Positions 1-13,433 of a DNA stretch of 64,000 nt are shown piece by piece (positions within the stretch are counted from its first letter, which is position 1; the number at the start of each line of letters is the position of its first letter). The translations under genes were made by a program, and so were the position numbers. The stretch spans positions 1,612,001 through 1,676,000 of the forward strand of contig NZ_CP108088.1 in NCBI RefSeq assembly GCF_036192275.1, in the 5' to 3' direction. The notes under the pieces were generated by a model. The model ran no database searches, was not told the DNA's origin, and worked only from the letters and a program-made list of their open reading frames with translations. The DNA is from Streptomyces sp. NBC_00250. Lineage in GTDB: Bacteria > Actinomycetota > Actinomycetes > Streptomycetales > Streptomycetaceae.

Positions 1-64
1 ATATTCGGCTCACCATCACCGGAACGCAGGGTGCCGAAACACAGAAAAAGAGGCGCAGCCGATC

Positions 65-2353
<2,289 letters not shown>

Positions 2354-2397
2354 CACAGTCGTACGAGGCCGCCCGGAACGGGACGATCACAACCACA

Positions 2398-2420
2398 CCC
2401 TCGGAGCGGTGCTCCGAGGG
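2398..2420. other. Intergenic stem-loop between oxidoreductase and fdhD
   Basis: A perfect 10-bp stem (CCCTCGGAGC / GCTCCGAGGG) with a 3-base loop lies 45 bases after the oxidoreductase stop and just before the GAGGAGAGG ribosome-binding site of fdhD. There is no U-tract. It may attenuate read-through or stabilise the upstream message. Confidence 0.5.
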
Positions 2421-2441
2421 ATCCGAGGAGAGGAACCGACC

Positions 2442-3278
2442 ATGGGACGAGTGACCGTACGGCGGCGCGTCCTGCGCGTGCGCGAGGGGGACTCCTCCTA
2501 CCGCCCGGACACCCTGGCCGCCGAGGAGCCGATGGAGATCCGGGTCGGCGGACGCCCGCTGACGGTGACGATGCGGACCCCGGGCGACGACTTCGACCTC
2601 GCGGTCGGCTTCCTGGTGAGCGAGGGCGTGGTGCACACCGCCGAGGACGTGGCCGGCATCCGCTACTGCGCGGGCGCGACGGCCGACGGAGGCAACACGT
2701 ACAACGTGGTCGACGTCGGTCTGGCGCCCGGCGTGGCCGCCCCCGACGCGTCTCTCGAACGGAACTTCTACACGACGTCCTCGTGCGGACTGTGCGGCAA
2801 GGCCAGTCTGGACGCGGTGCGCACGACGGCCGCCTGGTCGGTCGCGGAGGACCCGCTGCGGATCGGGACGGACGTCCTCGCCGCCCTCCCGGACCGGCTG
2901 CGGGCGGCCCAGCGGGTGTTCGACAGCACGGGCGGTCTGCACGCCGCCGGACTGTTCACGGCCGAGGGCGAGCTGCTGTGCCTGCGGGAGGACGTCGGCC
3001 GGCACAACGCCGTGGACAAGGTCGTCGGCCACGCCCTGCGGGAGGGCCTCCTGCCGCTGCGCGGGTCGGTCCTGATGGTGAGCGGCCGGGCCTCGTTCGA
3101 ACTGGTGCAGAAGGCGGTGATGGCCGGGATCCCGCTGCTCGCAGCGGTCTCGGCGCCCTCCTCGCTCGCGGTGGACCTCGCAGCGGAGAGCGGTCTGACC
3201 CTGGTCGGCTTCCTCCGCGGCTCCTCGATGAACGTGTACACGGGCGACGAGCGGCTGCACCCGCTGCCCGTGGCCTGA
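2442..3278 (+). CDS. fdhD: Formate dehydrogenase accessory sulfurtransferase FdhD
   Basis: FdhD passes sulfur from a cysteine desulfurase to the bis-MGD molybdenum cofactor, which formate dehydrogenase-type enzymes need for activity. The 278-residue protein has the catalytic CxxC motif ([10 protein letters not shown], about residue 110), a conserved [12 protein letters not shown] block near residue 185 and a [11 protein letters not shown] block near residue 210, all typical of FdhD. The ATG at 2442 is preceded by a strong GAGGAGAGG site. Frames extending further upstream overlap the preceding gene and have no such site. It is downstream of the YdeP-like oxidoreductase, its likely client. Confidence 0.95.
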   Translation: MGRVTVRRRVLRVREGDSSYRPDTLAAEEPMEIRVGGRPLTVTMRTPGDDFDLAVGFLVSEGVVHTAEDVAGIRYCAGATADGGNTYNVVDVGLAPGVAAPDASLERNFYTTSSCGLCGKASLDAVRTTAAWSVAEDPLRIGTDVLAALPDRLRAAQRVFDSTGGLHAAGLFTAEGELLCLREDVGRHNAVDKVVGHALREGLLPLRGSVLMVSGRASFELVQKAVMAGIPLLAAVSAPSSLAVDLAAESGLTLVGFLRGSSMNVYTGDERLHPLPVA

Positions 3279-3324
3279 CGTGTGGCGATTGGCTTTGCGG
3301 GAGGCCGTCCGGTAGACCCGTGGA

Positions 3325-4242
3325 GTGCTGTTCCGTCAACTCGAGTACCTGGTCGCCCTCTCCCGCGAGCGTCACTTCGCCCGCGCCGCCCAGGCCTGCC
3401 ACGTCTCCCAGCCCGCGCTGTCGGAGGCGATCCGCAAGCTGGAGGACGAACTCGACGTCCCGCTGGTGCTGCGCGGGCGCACGTACGAGGGCCTCACGCC
3501 CGAGGGCGAGCGCATCGTGGTGTGGGCACAGCGGATCCTGGCCGACCGTGACGCCCTCAAGAGCGAGGTCGGTCATCTGCGCACCGGGCTCAGCGGCAGG
3601 ATGCGGATCGGTTCGGTCCCCACGGCGTCCGGCGCCGTCGCCCTGCTGACCGCGCCGTTCTGTCTGGCGCATCCGCTGGTCACGGTGGAGGTGAGGGCGG
3701 ACCTCCAGTCGGAGGACGTGCTCCGGCAGCTGCGGAACTTCGAGATCGACGCGGGCGTCACGTACCTCCACGAGGGCCTCGGGGAGCAGTTCCGGACGGT
3801 GCCGCTGTACGAGGAGCGGTACGTGCTCCTCACCGGCGCCGCCGACGCCCCCGCCCATCGGACGACGGCGACCTGGGCGGAGGCCGCGCGGCTGCCGCTC
3901 TGTCTGCTGACGGAGGCGATGCAGGGGCGCCGGGTCCTGGACGAGCTGTTCGCCGAGGCGGGCGTGCGGCCGTCGCCGCGGGTCGAGACCGACTCCGTGG
4001 CGGCGCTCTTCGCCCATGTCAGGACGGGCCGGTGGGCCAGCATCGTGCCGCACACCTGGCTGCACGTCTTCGGCGTGCCGCACGGCATGCGGGCGGTGCC
4101 TCTGGTCGAGCCGACCCGGACGGTGCCCGTCGGGTTGGTGACCCTGGCGCGGGAGCCGGGATCGGTGATGGCCCGCGCTCTCCGTGAGATCGCGGGCCAC
4201 ACCGATGTGGCGGCCGCTCTGGAGCGGCTGCCCGAGGACTGA
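3325..4242 (+). CDS. LysR family transcriptional regulator
   Basis: A 305-residue LysR-type regulator. Residues 1-60 form the winged helix-turn-helix (FRQLEYLVALSRERHFARAA, then CHVSQPALSEAIRKLEDEL), and residues from about 90 form the two-lobed effector-binding domain. The GTG at 3325 starts the canonical LysR N-terminus. It lies 46 bases after fdhD on the same strand, so it could be read from the same transcript or control the oxidoreductase pair. The effector cannot be told from the sequence. Confidence 0.9.
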   Translation: MLFRQLEYLVALSRERHFARAAQACHVSQPALSEAIRKLEDELDVPLVLRGRTYEGLTPEGERIVVWAQRILADRDALKSEVGHLRTGLSGRMRIGSVPTASGAVALLTAPFCLAHPLVTVEVRADLQSEDVLRQLRNFEIDAGVTYLHEGLGEQFRTVPLYEERYVLLTGAADAPAHRTTATWAEAARLPLCLLTEAMQGRRVLDELFAEAGVRPSPRVETDSVAALFAHVRTGRWASIVPHTWLHVFGVPHGMRAVPLVEPTRTVPVGLVTLAREPGSVMARALREIAGHTDVAAALERLPED

Positions 4243-4243
4243 G

Positions 4244-4314
4244 CCGGTCGGCCCGCCCGTCCCGAACCGGGGGACCGAACCGGTCGGCCTGCCGTCCTGA
4301 ACCGGGGGACCGAG
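4244..4314. repeat. Two-copy tandem repeat of about 35 bp
   Basis: Two imperfect copies (4244-4279 and 4280-4314) sharing the core GAACCGGGGGACCGA fill the gap between the LysR stop and the stop of the small gene on the other strand. No hairpin stronger than a few pairs was seen. Confidence 0.7.
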
Positions 4315-4482
4315 CTAGTCGGCCTGCCTTTCCCTGTCCGGGCGAAGGCCCATTTCCTCGCGGTCCTCCTCCAGGCGCGCCGCGAGTTCGTCCTCGTCCG
4401 GGCGGCGGGGCATTCCGCGGCTGTGGCCGGTGCCGGGGTCGCCCTCGACCTGTTCGTTCGACTTGTGGTGGTGTTGGGCCAT
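4315..4482 (-). CDS. Small charged hypothetical protein (55 aa)
   Basis: A 55-residue protein beginning MAQHHHKSNEQVEG and ending in a charged helix (DEDELAARLEEDREEMGLRP). The ATG is preceded by AAGGAG at good spacing. It lies 16 bases downstream of the Clp ATPase gene on the same strand, so it is probably co-transcribed with it. Its composition, hydrophilic with no cysteine and a predicted acidic helix at the end, resembles small stress-related actinobacterial proteins of unknown role. No function is assigned. Confidence 0.7.
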   Translation of the reverse strand: MAQHHHKSNEQVEGDPGTGHSRGMPRRPDEDELAARLEEDREEMGLRPDRERQAD

Positions 4483-4498
4483 CGGTCACTCCTTGCCG

Positions 4499-7045
4499 TC
4501 AGGGGGTGGCGGTCGCCGCGGCCGTCTCGGGGGTCGCGCCGGCTCCGGCGCCGTCACCCTGGTGGATCGTGCAGTGGAGGGAGTCGTCGACGACATCGGC
4601 GACGATCGTGTCCCCCGGGTCGGCTTCTCCGCCGAGCAGCAGGGAGGCGATGCGGTTGTCGAGTTCCGTCTGGATCGTGCGCCGCAGCGGCCGGGCGCCG
4701 AACTCCGGCTGGTAGCCGTGGGCCACGAGCAGCTTCTTGGCCGCCTCGGTGACCTCCAGGTTCAGGCCCTGCGCGTGCACACGGTGCTTGCTGCGGTCCA
4801 GGAGGTGGTCGACGATCTCCGACAGGTCCTTCTCGGTGAGGCTGTGGAAGACGATGATGTCGTCGATGCGGTTGAGGAACTCGGGCAGGAACCGGCCCCG
4901 CAGATCCTCCATCAGCTCGCCCTTGAGCTCGGCCGCGTCGCCCTCGTGGGCGAGGATCCGGTGGGCGCCGATGTTGGACGTCATGATGATGACGCAGTGC
5001 CGGAAGTCGACCGTGCGGCCCTGCCCGTCGGTGAGCCGCCCGTCGTCGAGGATCTGCAGCAGGGTGTTGAAGACGTCGGGGTGCGCCTTCTCCACCTCGT
5101 CGAAGAGGACCACGCTGTACGGGTTGCGGCGGACCTTCTCGGTGAGCTGGCCGGCCTCCTCGTAGCCGACGTATCCGGGAGGCGCCCCGACGAGCCGGGC
5201 GACGGTGTGCTTCTCCTGGAACTCGCTCATGTCGAACCGGATCATGCGGTCGTCCACACCGAAGAGCAGCTCGGCGAGCGTCTTGGCGAGTTCCGTCTTG
5301 CCGACACCCGTGGGCCCTAGGAAGAGGAACGAGCCGACGGGGCGGTTCGGGTCGCCCATGCCGGCGCGGTTGCGGCGTACGGCCTCGGAGACCGCGGTGA
5401 CCGCCTCGTCCTGGCCGACGATCCTGGCGTGCATCTCCTCCTCCAGCTTGAGGAGCTTCTCCTTCTCGCCGGCGGTGAGCTGGGACACCGGGATGCCGGT
5501 GCGGCGCGAGACGATGTCGGCGATGTCGGCGGCGGTGACCGAGACGACGCCCTCACGGCGCTCCTCGATGCCCGCCAGTTCGCCCTCCACCTCGGCGATC
5601 TGCCGCTTCAGGTCCGAGGCCTTCTCGAACTGCTCGGCGGCCACCGCCTGGTCCTTCTCGCGCCGTAGCTTGGCGAGGCCGTCCTCCCGGCTGACGACCT
5701 CGGTGGAACGGCCGGCGCTGCGCAGCCGCACGCGCGCGCCCGCCTGGTCCATCAGGTCGATGGCCTTGTCGGGCAGGAAGCGGTCGCTGATGTACCGGTC
5801 GGAGAGTTCGGCCGCCGCCGTCAGGGCGCCGTCGGCGAACCGGACCTGGTGGTGGGCCTCGTACGCGTCCCGCAGTCCTTCGAGGATCTGCACGGTCTCC
5901 TCGACCGTCGGCTCCGGGATGAGGACGGGCTGGAAGCGCCGTTCGAGTGCGGCGTCCTTCTCGATGTGCTTGCGGTACTCGTCGATCGTCGTCGCGCCGA
6001 CGACGTGCAGCTCGCCGCGCGCGAGGGCGGGCTTGAGCATGTTGCCGGCGTCCATGGCGCCCTCGCCCGAGGCGCCCGCGCCGACGACCGTGTGGAGTTC
6101 GTCGATGAAGAGGATGATGTCGCCGCCGGCCTGCTGGACGTCCTCGATGACCTTCTTGAGGCGCTCCTCGAACTGGCCTCGGTACTGTGCTCCGGCGACC
6201 AGGCCCGAAAGGTCGAGGGAGACGACCCGCTTGCCCTTCAGGGTGTCGGGCACCTCGCCCGACACGATCCGCTGGGCGAGGCCCTCCACGATGGCGGTCT
6301 TGCCGACGCCGGGCTCGCCGATGAGCACGGGGTTGTTCTTGGAGCGCCGCGAGAGGATCTCGATGGTCTGCTCGATCTCCTCGGCGCGGCCGACCACGGG
6401 GTCGAGCCTGCCCGCCTTCGCCTCGTCCGTCAGGTCCCTGCCGAACTCGTCCAGGGTGGTCGCCGGCTGCTTCTGCTGCTTCCCGGCCGCCTGGGCGCCG
6501 CCGTCGGGGCGGGTCGCCCGGTCGGCGAGGCCGCGGAGCTTCTTCACGTCGTGGTCGTCCGCGCCCAGGAGCCGGCCGGCGCCCGAGTCGGCGTCGTCGA
6601 GGAGCGCGGCGAGGATGTGCTCGGGGCCGATGTACGACACGCCCGCCTCCTGCGAGCGGCCGTAGGCGGCGGCCAGGGTGCGCTTGGCGGCCGGGGTGAG
6701 TCCGGGCTCCGAGGAGGGCTCGCCGGACTCCCGGGGCAGCACCTCGTCGAGCTGGGCCGCGAGCGCCTCGGGGTCCACGCCGACCTGGGCGAGCAGCCTT
6801 CGCGAGGGGTCGACCTGGGTCGCCGCCCACAGCAGGTGTTCCGTGTCGAGGTCGGAGGTGCCGTCCTCGACGGCCTTGCGGGCGGCCAGGTTGAGGAGCT
6901 CGTGCGAGGACTCGGTCAGCAGCCGCCCGATCGGTACGCGCTGTACGGCCGGGGGCGACGACCCCGGCGACATTCCGAAGAACCGGTTCAGCATGTCGCT
7001 GAACGGGTCCGACGAACCGAAGGGTGAACCGAACGCCATCGACAT
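4499..7045 (-). CDS. Clp/Hsp100 AAA+ ATPase, ClpC-like but without the ClpP loop
   Basis: An 848-residue class 1 Hsp100 unfoldase. After a Gly/Pro/Ser-rich leader come a Clp repeat N-domain (residues about 45-190), AAA+ domain 1 with Walker [10 protein letters not shown] near 240, a short UVR-like middle segment ([13 protein letters not shown]) as in ClpC rather than the long ClpB coiled coil, and AAA+ domain 2 with Walker [10 protein letters not shown] near 573. In ClpC the strand after TSNLG is followed by a VGLGF-type loop that docks ClpP. Here [14 protein letters not shown] runs straight on and the loop is absent. The ATG at 7045 is chosen for its GGAG five bases upstream. It probably acts as a ClpP-independent unfoldase or disaggregase. 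Confidence 0.9.
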   Translation of the reverse strand: MSMAFGSPFGSSDPFSDMLNRFFGMSPGSSPPAVQRVPIGRLLTESSHELLNLAARKAVEDGTSDLDTEHLLWAATQVDPSRRLLAQVGVDPEALAAQLDEVLPRESGEPSSEPGLTPAAKRTLAAAYGRSQEAGVSYIGPEHILAALLDDADSGAGRLLGADDHDVKKLRGLADRATRPDGGAQAAGKQQKQPATTLDEFGRDLTDEAKAGRLDPVVGRAEEIEQTIEILSRRSKNNPVLIGEPGVGKTAIVEGLAQRIVSGEVPDTLKGKRVVSLDLSGLVAGAQYRGQFEERLKKVIEDVQQAGGDIILFIDELHTVVGAGASGEGAMDAGNMLKPALARGELHVVGATTIDEYRKHIEKDAALERRFQPVLIPEPTVEETVQILEGLRDAYEAHHQVRFADGALTAAAELSDRYISDRFLPDKAIDLMDQAGARVRLRSAGRSTEVVSREDGLAKLRREKDQAVAAEQFEKASDLKRQIAEVEGELAGIEERREGVVSVTAADIADIVSRRTGIPVSQLTAGEKEKLLKLEEEMHARIVGQDEAVTAVSEAVRRNRAGMGDPNRPVGSFLFLGPTGVGKTELAKTLAELLFGVDDRMIRFDMSEFQEKHTVARLVGAPPGYVGYEEAGQLTEKVRRNPYSVVLFDEVEKAHPDVFNTLLQILDDGRLTDGQGRTVDFRHCVIIMTSNIGAHRILAHEGDAAELKGELMEDLRGRFLPEFLNRIDDIIVFHSLTEKDLSEIVDHLLDRSKHRVHAQGLNLEVTEAAKKLLVAHGYQPEFGARPLRRTIQTELDNRIASLLLGGEADPGDTIVADVVDDSLHCTIHQGDGAGAGATPETAAATATP

Positions 7046-7215
7046 GTCAGCTCCAGAGACGCATGGGGGGTCTTTCCCACTCAAACGTGACGTACAGGGC
7101 TCCGCAACCGGACCCGAACCCCCGCGGTTCGCGGCCCTCCCGTCGCCGACACGCCCGCCCCACCCGTACGGGCCGCAATCCCCGCCACGACGGCGCCCGC
7201 GTCGACGATGACACC

Positions 7216-8493
7216 ATGACGTCCGCCATCCCCCCGAACACCCCCGGCCCGCAGGTCCGCGCCGGGGCCCTCGTCCGGAACCCCAAGCTGTGGCTCGTAC
7301 CGACCGTCCTGAGCGCACTGGTCGCCGTGGGCCTCTCGCTCCTCTACATGGGCGGCATCCTCAACCCGAACGACAACCTGCACCGACTGCCCGTCGCCCT
7401 GGTCGACGAGGACCGGGGCGATCCGCTGCCCGGACAGCGGGAGAACCTGGGGAAGCAGATCACCGACTCGATCGTCGCCGCCGGTTCCTCGAAGACCAGC
7501 GTCGACTGGCAGCGGCTCGACCGCGCCGAGGCCCAGGACGCGCTGGCGTCGGGCAAGATCTTCGGCGCCCTCGTCGTCCCGGAGGACTTCACCGCGTCCG
7601 TCGCCGCCCTGACCACGAACCGGGCGACGGTACGGCCGACGCTCACCGTCCTCACCAATCCCGGCCTCGGCAGTCTGGGGTCGTCGCTGACGGCGCAGAT
7701 CAACCAGAGCGCGGCCCACCAGGCCTCGCTGACCATCGGCGAACAGCTGGCGGCCACCAGCCAGGTCCCGACGACCCGGCTGCTGCTGGCCGACCCGGTG
7801 GCCGTCACCACCCAGGTCGGCCATCCGATCGGCCGGCACACCGGTCTGGGCCTGACCGCCTTCTACTACACGCTGCTGCTCGTCCTCGGCGGCTTCATCG
7901 GCGGCAACCTCGTCAACAGCGGCGTCGACACCTCACTGGGCTATGCCGACAGCGAGATCGGCCCCTGGCACTCCCGGTACCCCACGGTGCCCATCGACCG
8001 CACGCAGACACTCGTCCTGAAGATGCTGATGACGGCGGGCATCTCGGTCCTCACCACCACGCTCGTCATGGTGGCGACGATCTCGGTCCTGGGCATGGAC
8101 GCCTCGCACCTGCCGATGCTGTGGATCTTCTCCTACTGTGCGACGGTCGCCGTCGGTCTGGGCGTCCAGGCCATCAACGCCGCGTTCGGCGGCATCGGCC
8201 AGCTCGTCTCCATGTTCGTCTTCATCGCGCTGGCCCTCCCCTCGTCCGGCGCGACCGTCCCCCTGGAGGCCACCCCGGGCTTCTACCGTTTCCTGGGCGT
8301 CTTCGAGCCGATGCACCAGCTCAGCGCGGGCGTCCGGTCCATCCTGTACTTCGACGCCCGCGCCGACGCCGGCCTGGCCCGCGGCTGGATCATGATCGCG
8401 GTCGGCGTGGTCCTGGCCCTGGCGTTCGGTCTCGCCATGACCCACTACTACGACCGGCGCGGCCTGCGCCGCCTCACACCCCAGCCCGCCTGA
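7216..8493 (+). CDS. YhgE/Pip-like membrane protein (DUF3533, ABC-2-like)
   Basis: A 425-residue membrane protein with one transmembrane helix near residue 30 (LWLVPTVLSALVAVGLSLLY), an exported domain of about 180 residues, then about five helices in the C-terminal half. This is the YhgE/Pip layout, related to ABC-2 permeases and ESAT-6 secretion accessory proteins. The exported domain begins with the typical VALVDEDRGDPLPGQ block. The ATG at 7216 is the first start in frame that yields the short cytoplasmic tail. It is transcribed divergently from the Clp gene with a 170-base shared upstream region. Role unknown, with efflux of a small molecule or lipid a family-level possibility. Confidence 0.8.
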   Translation: MTSAIPPNTPGPQVRAGALVRNPKLWLVPTVLSALVAVGLSLLYMGGILNPNDNLHRLPVALVDEDRGDPLPGQRENLGKQITDSIVAAGSSKTSVDWQRLDRAEAQDALASGKIFGALVVPEDFTASVAALTTNRATVRPTLTVLTNPGLGSLGSSLTAQINQSAAHQASLTIGEQLAATSQVPTTRLLLADPVAVTTQVGHPIGRHTGLGLTAFYYTLLLVLGGFIGGNLVNSGVDTSLGYADSEIGPWHSRYPTVPIDRTQTLVLKMLMTAGISVLTTTLVMVATISVLGMDASHLPMLWIFSYCATVAVGLGVQAINAAFGGIGQLVSMFVFIALALPSSGATVPLEATPGFYRFLGVFEPMHQLSAGVRSILYFDARADAGLARGWIMIAVGVVLALAFGLAMTHYYDRRGLRRLTPQPA

Positions 8494-8513
8494 GGCAGGC
8501 GGTCGACACCGGT

Positions 8514-10571
<2,058 letters not shown>

Positions 10572-10771
10572 TCACCCACCCTATCGGCCGCCGAGGACAC
10601 CCCCGGCCGCAGCGAGTGGAACCTGTGGACAACCTCCCGCCGACCCGTCCCGCGCCGCCGGACTAGGCTCGACGACGGGCCAGGAGGCAACGTGCGAGCC
10701 GCATGCCGCGTCCTTCCGCACAGGGACGCATCGGCCGACACGCGGCCAGGCCACAGGGAACAGGACAGATC

Positions 10772-11023
10772 ATGAGCGACAAGGCCCGTACTCTCTTCGA
10801 CGCGCTCGACCTCGACCACGACGGCACCCTGACGCGCATCGAGGTGATCAACGCCCTGCGGGCCAAGGGCCCCACCCTCGCCGCACAGGGAGTGATCCCC
10901 TTCTGGGCGGTGGGGAGCGACGACGACGCCTCGGCGCTGTTCGACCAGGCGGACCAGAACGGCGACCGCGTCCTGTCGTTCGAGGAGTTCGCCGCGCTGG
11001 TGGACCGCCGCTTCGGCTGGTGA
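10772..11023 (+). CDS. EF-hand calcium-binding protein
   Basis: An 83-residue protein with two EF-hand loops: DLDHDGTLTRIE (residues about 13-24) and DQNGDRVLSFEE (about 62-73), both with acidic or Asn ligands at positions 1, 3, 5 and Glu at 12. Paired EF-hands of this size are calmodulin-like Ca2+ buffers or sensors in Streptomyces. The ATG at 10772 follows AGGACAG. Upstream in-frame starts lack a site and would add unrelated Arg-rich sequence. It is divergent from recQ. Confidence 0.85.
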   Translation: MSDKARTLFDALDLDHDGTLTRIEVINALRAKGPTLAAQGVIPFWAVGSDDDASALFDQADQNGDRVLSFEEFAALVDRRFGW

Positions 11024-11102
11024 CACGGGGCGGTCGCACGGTCGCACGGAGAAGGCCGCGCAGAAGTCCCGCCCAGAAGACCCGCACAGCGGAACCGCAC
11101 GT

Positions 11103-11162
11103 ACGAAGGCCGCACGCACGAAGGCCACGCAGACGAAGGCCACACAGACGAAGGCCACACAG
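11103..11162. repeat. 15-bp tandem repeat, four copies
   Basis: Four head-to-tail copies of ACGAAGGCCACACAG (first two with small changes), preceded by a more degenerate CGCAC-rich stretch from about 11035. It fills most of the 198-base gap between the EF-hand gene and the small secreted protein gene, both ending here. No gene or clear terminator was seen in the gap. Confidence 0.85.
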
Positions 11163-11221
11163 ACGAGACCGGCACCGCGCCCTGGCGCACGATGCCGGTT
11201 CGGCCGTCCCCGAAGGGTCTG

Positions 11222-11515
11222 TCAGGAGATCTCGGGGAGCAGCCCGGTGGCCGGCGCCGCCAGGTCGGTGAGCTGGTGGAGCTGGTTCACGTCGTTCAGC
11301 CGGTTGAGTCCACCGAGCTGACCGGCGATGCCGGGGAACCGGTCCTTGGACTCCTCGGGAATCCCGGTCGTGGCGAGGGCGTCGAGCTCGCTGACCGGAT
11401 TGATCGGCGGACCGAGCGGGCTGGTGGTGGCGACGGCCTGTGCCGCGGAGGCGCCGAGGCACGAGAAGGCGGCGGCGACGGCGAGGACTGTGGAGATGCG
11501 TCGTGTAGAGGTCAC
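11222..11515 (-). CDS. Small secreted hypothetical protein
   Basis: About 97 residues. A Sec signal peptide is clear: STRRISTVLAVAAAFSCLG followed by a cleavage site after ASAAQA. The mature part of about 70 residues has short NxLxxLxQLxxL-like patterns (GLNRLNDVNQLHQLTDL) seen in small Streptomyces exported proteins of unknown function. Two GTG starts are possible, at 11515 and at 11548. Neither has an ideal ribosome site, but GAGGG sits immediately upstream of 11515 and the resulting signal peptide is of normal length. Function unknown. Confidence 0.65.
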   Translation of the reverse strand: MTSTRRISTVLAVAAAFSCLGASAAQAVATTSPLGPPINPVSELDALATTGIPEESKDRFPGIAGQLGGLNRLNDVNQLHQLTDLAAPATGLLPEIS

Positions 11516-11611
11516 ACCCTCACAACGGCCCGCCGCGCCGACGGACACGGCCGTCGGCCGCCCACACCGCCCGAAAGCACCACCAACGGGATGGGGCCGC
11601 GGCTTCGGAGA

Positions 11612-12373
11612 TCAGAACAGGCCGTTGGCGTGGGGCAGTTCGGCCGGGACCGGGGCGATGACGTCCCAGTGCTCGACGATCCGGCCGTCGGCGACGCGGA
11701 AGAGGTCGTAGTACGCCACCGGGACACCGAACTCGCCCTCGGACTGGAGCAGGACGAACTCACCCTCGGCGATGACCTTGTGGACGGTCCGGTAGACGAG
11801 GTTCTTGCCCTGGGCGGCCCAGTTCGCGGCGGCGGCGCCGAATCCGTCGAGGCCGTCGGCGGCCTCCGGGTTGTGCTGGTGGTAGGTCTCGGTGGAGATG
11901 AAGTCGGTCAGGACCGAGTAGTCGCCGCCGATCAGGACCTTCCGCGCGAACTCGGCGACCAGGGCACGGTTGGCCTCCGTCGTCCCCGGCTCGGTGATGC
12001 CGGCGGGGCCGTCGGTCTGCGAGCGGCCCGACGCGGTGTCCGCGACCAGTGGCGTCAGGGCGTCCCAGTGCTCGACGAGCCGGCCGTCGCCGTCGACTCG
12101 AAAGACGTCGAAGGCGACCAGCGGGTCGGGGCCGAAGCCGTGGTACGTACCGTGCAGGGCCACCAGGTCGCCGTCGGCGATCACCCGGGCGCCCTCGTAA
12201 CGGAAGCCGTCGGGGAGAGCGGCGACCAGCCCGCGCAGGGCCTCGGGGCCGTCGGCGGCGAGGGCGCTGTGCTGGATGTAGCCGGGGGCCACCCAGCGGT
12301 CCACGGCGCTCGGGTCCTTCTTCCGGAACAGCTCGTCCGCGGCGGTCAGGACGGTGTTCTTGGCGGTACTCAT
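11612..12373 (-). CDS. Tandem SnoaL-like (NTF2-fold) protein
   Basis: A 253-residue protein made of two copies of the SnoaL/NTF2-like fold, about residues 1-125 and 135-253. Each half has the family signature: a TAADELF or VAEFARKV helix, an HS/HQHNP-type segment (YIQHSALAADG and YHQHNPEAADG), and a closing strand pair FDVFRVDGDGRLVEHWD / YDLFRVADGRIVEHWD. The two closing strands are nearly identical, so this is a gene duplication and fusion. The ATG at 12373 follows AGGAGA. It is divergent from an AraC regulator with a 121-base gap. Family members are cyclases, isomerases or ligand binders, and the substrate is not predictable. Confidence 0.85.
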   Translation of the reverse strand: MSTAKNTVLTAADELFRKKDPSAVDRWVAPGYIQHSALAADGPEALRGLVAALPDGFRYEGARVIADGDLVALHGTYHGFGPDPLVAFDVFRVDGDGRLVEHWDALTPLVADTASGRSQTDGPAGITEPGTTEANRALVAEFARKVLIGGDYSVLTDFISTETYHQHNPEAADGLDGFGAAAANWAAQGKNLVYRTVHKVIAEGEFVLLQSEGEFGVPVAYYDLFRVADGRIVEHWDVIAPVPAELPHANGLF

Positions 12374-12494
12374 GACCAGTCTCCTCATGACGTCGTGCCT
12401 TGCTCTTTTCCGCAGTCCCGAAGGAGCCGGACGAGCCGATGGCTCCAAGCTAGGGGCGCTGAGCAGCCAGACCTGGATACGCTGAGGACCAGTG

Positions 12495-13424
12495 ATGGTC
12501 AAAAACCGACATGCCGCCGACCAGAGGATCCCCGAGATCTCCTTCACCGCGCCCGCCGGAACCCCGGCCGGCGTCGAGGTGCTGCCCCTGGCCGACCTGC
12601 GCCGCCGGGTGCCCGCCGAGCGGCTCGCGCTCCCCCAGCGGCCGGACTTCCACCATCTGATCGCCCTCTCCGGCGGAGCCCTCTCGCACACGGTGGACTT
12701 CACGGCGTACGCGCTCGACGCCGGCTCGTGGCTGTGGGTGCGCCCCGGCCAGGTCCAGCAGTGGGGCGACCTCACCCATGCCGAGGGCACGCTGATCCTG
12801 TTCCGACGGGAGTTCCTCGACCCGGCCACCGCCTCGGGCGCCCGCCTCGAAGACCCGCACACCCCTGTCCTGCGCCGCCCGCTGCCCGGCGAGGCCGCGG
12901 CGCTGCGGCTGGCCGCCGACCACCTCGCCGCCGAGTTCGGCGCGCTCGGGCAGCTGCCGCTGGAGGTCCACACCGCGACCCTGCGCCATGTGCTGTCCGC
13001 CCTCGTCCTGCGCCTCGCCCATCTCGCGGCGCCCGTCGGCGGCCCCGTGGCCGAGCCCGACGCCACGTATCCACGCTTCCGTGACGCGGTCGAGCAGGAC
13101 TTCACCCGCACCCACCGGGTCGAGGAGTACGCCCGCACCCTCGGCTACGCGCCCCGCACGCTCTCCCGCGCCACCCTCGCCGCCACCGGCCTCGGCGCCA
13201 AGGAGTTCATCGACCGCCGCGTCGTCCTGGAGGCCAGGCGGCTTCTGGCCCACAGTGACCTGCCGGCCGCCCGCATCGCCGACCACCTCGGCTTCTCCAG
13301 CGCGACGCACTTCAGCAAGTTCTTCCACCAGCGCACCGGGCAGACCCCGATCGCCTTCCGCGACACGGTGCGCGGGCAGCCGGTCCGGGTGGCGCGACCC
13401 GGTCCGGCGCGGCGGCGCGGATAG
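12495..13424 (+). CDS. AraC family transcriptional regulator
   Basis: A 309-residue regulator with an N-terminal cupin-like sensor domain (residues about 10-170) and a C-terminal double helix-turn-helix (residues about 200-300, with RVEEYARTLGYAPRTLSRA and DLPAARIADHLGFSSATHFSKF). GTG at 12492 and ATG at 12495 are both possible. The GAGGA at 12484 gives better spacing to the ATG. It probably controls the divergent double-SnoaL gene and perhaps the DUF1275 gene 10 bases downstream. Confidence 0.9.
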   Translation: MVKNRHAADQRIPEISFTAPAGTPAGVEVLPLADLRRRVPAERLALPQRPDFHHLIALSGGALSHTVDFTAYALDAGSWLWVRPGQVQQWGDLTHAEGTLILFRREFLDPATASGARLEDPHTPVLRRPLPGEAAALRLAADHLAAEFGALGQLPLEVHTATLRHVLSALVLRLAHLAAPVGGPVAEPDATYPRFRDAVEQDFTRTHRVEEYARTLGYAPRTLSRATLAATGLGAKEFIDRRVVLEARRLLAHSDLPAARIADHLGFSSATHFSKFFHQRTGQTPIAFRDTVRGQPVRVARPGPARRRG

Positions 13425-13433
13425 CATCCGAGG

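Noticed and set aside
11103..11162. Tandem repeats as a CRISPR array
   Set aside because: Units are 15 bp with no spacers, and no cas genes are present. The arrays at 38139 and 41731 fail for the same reason.
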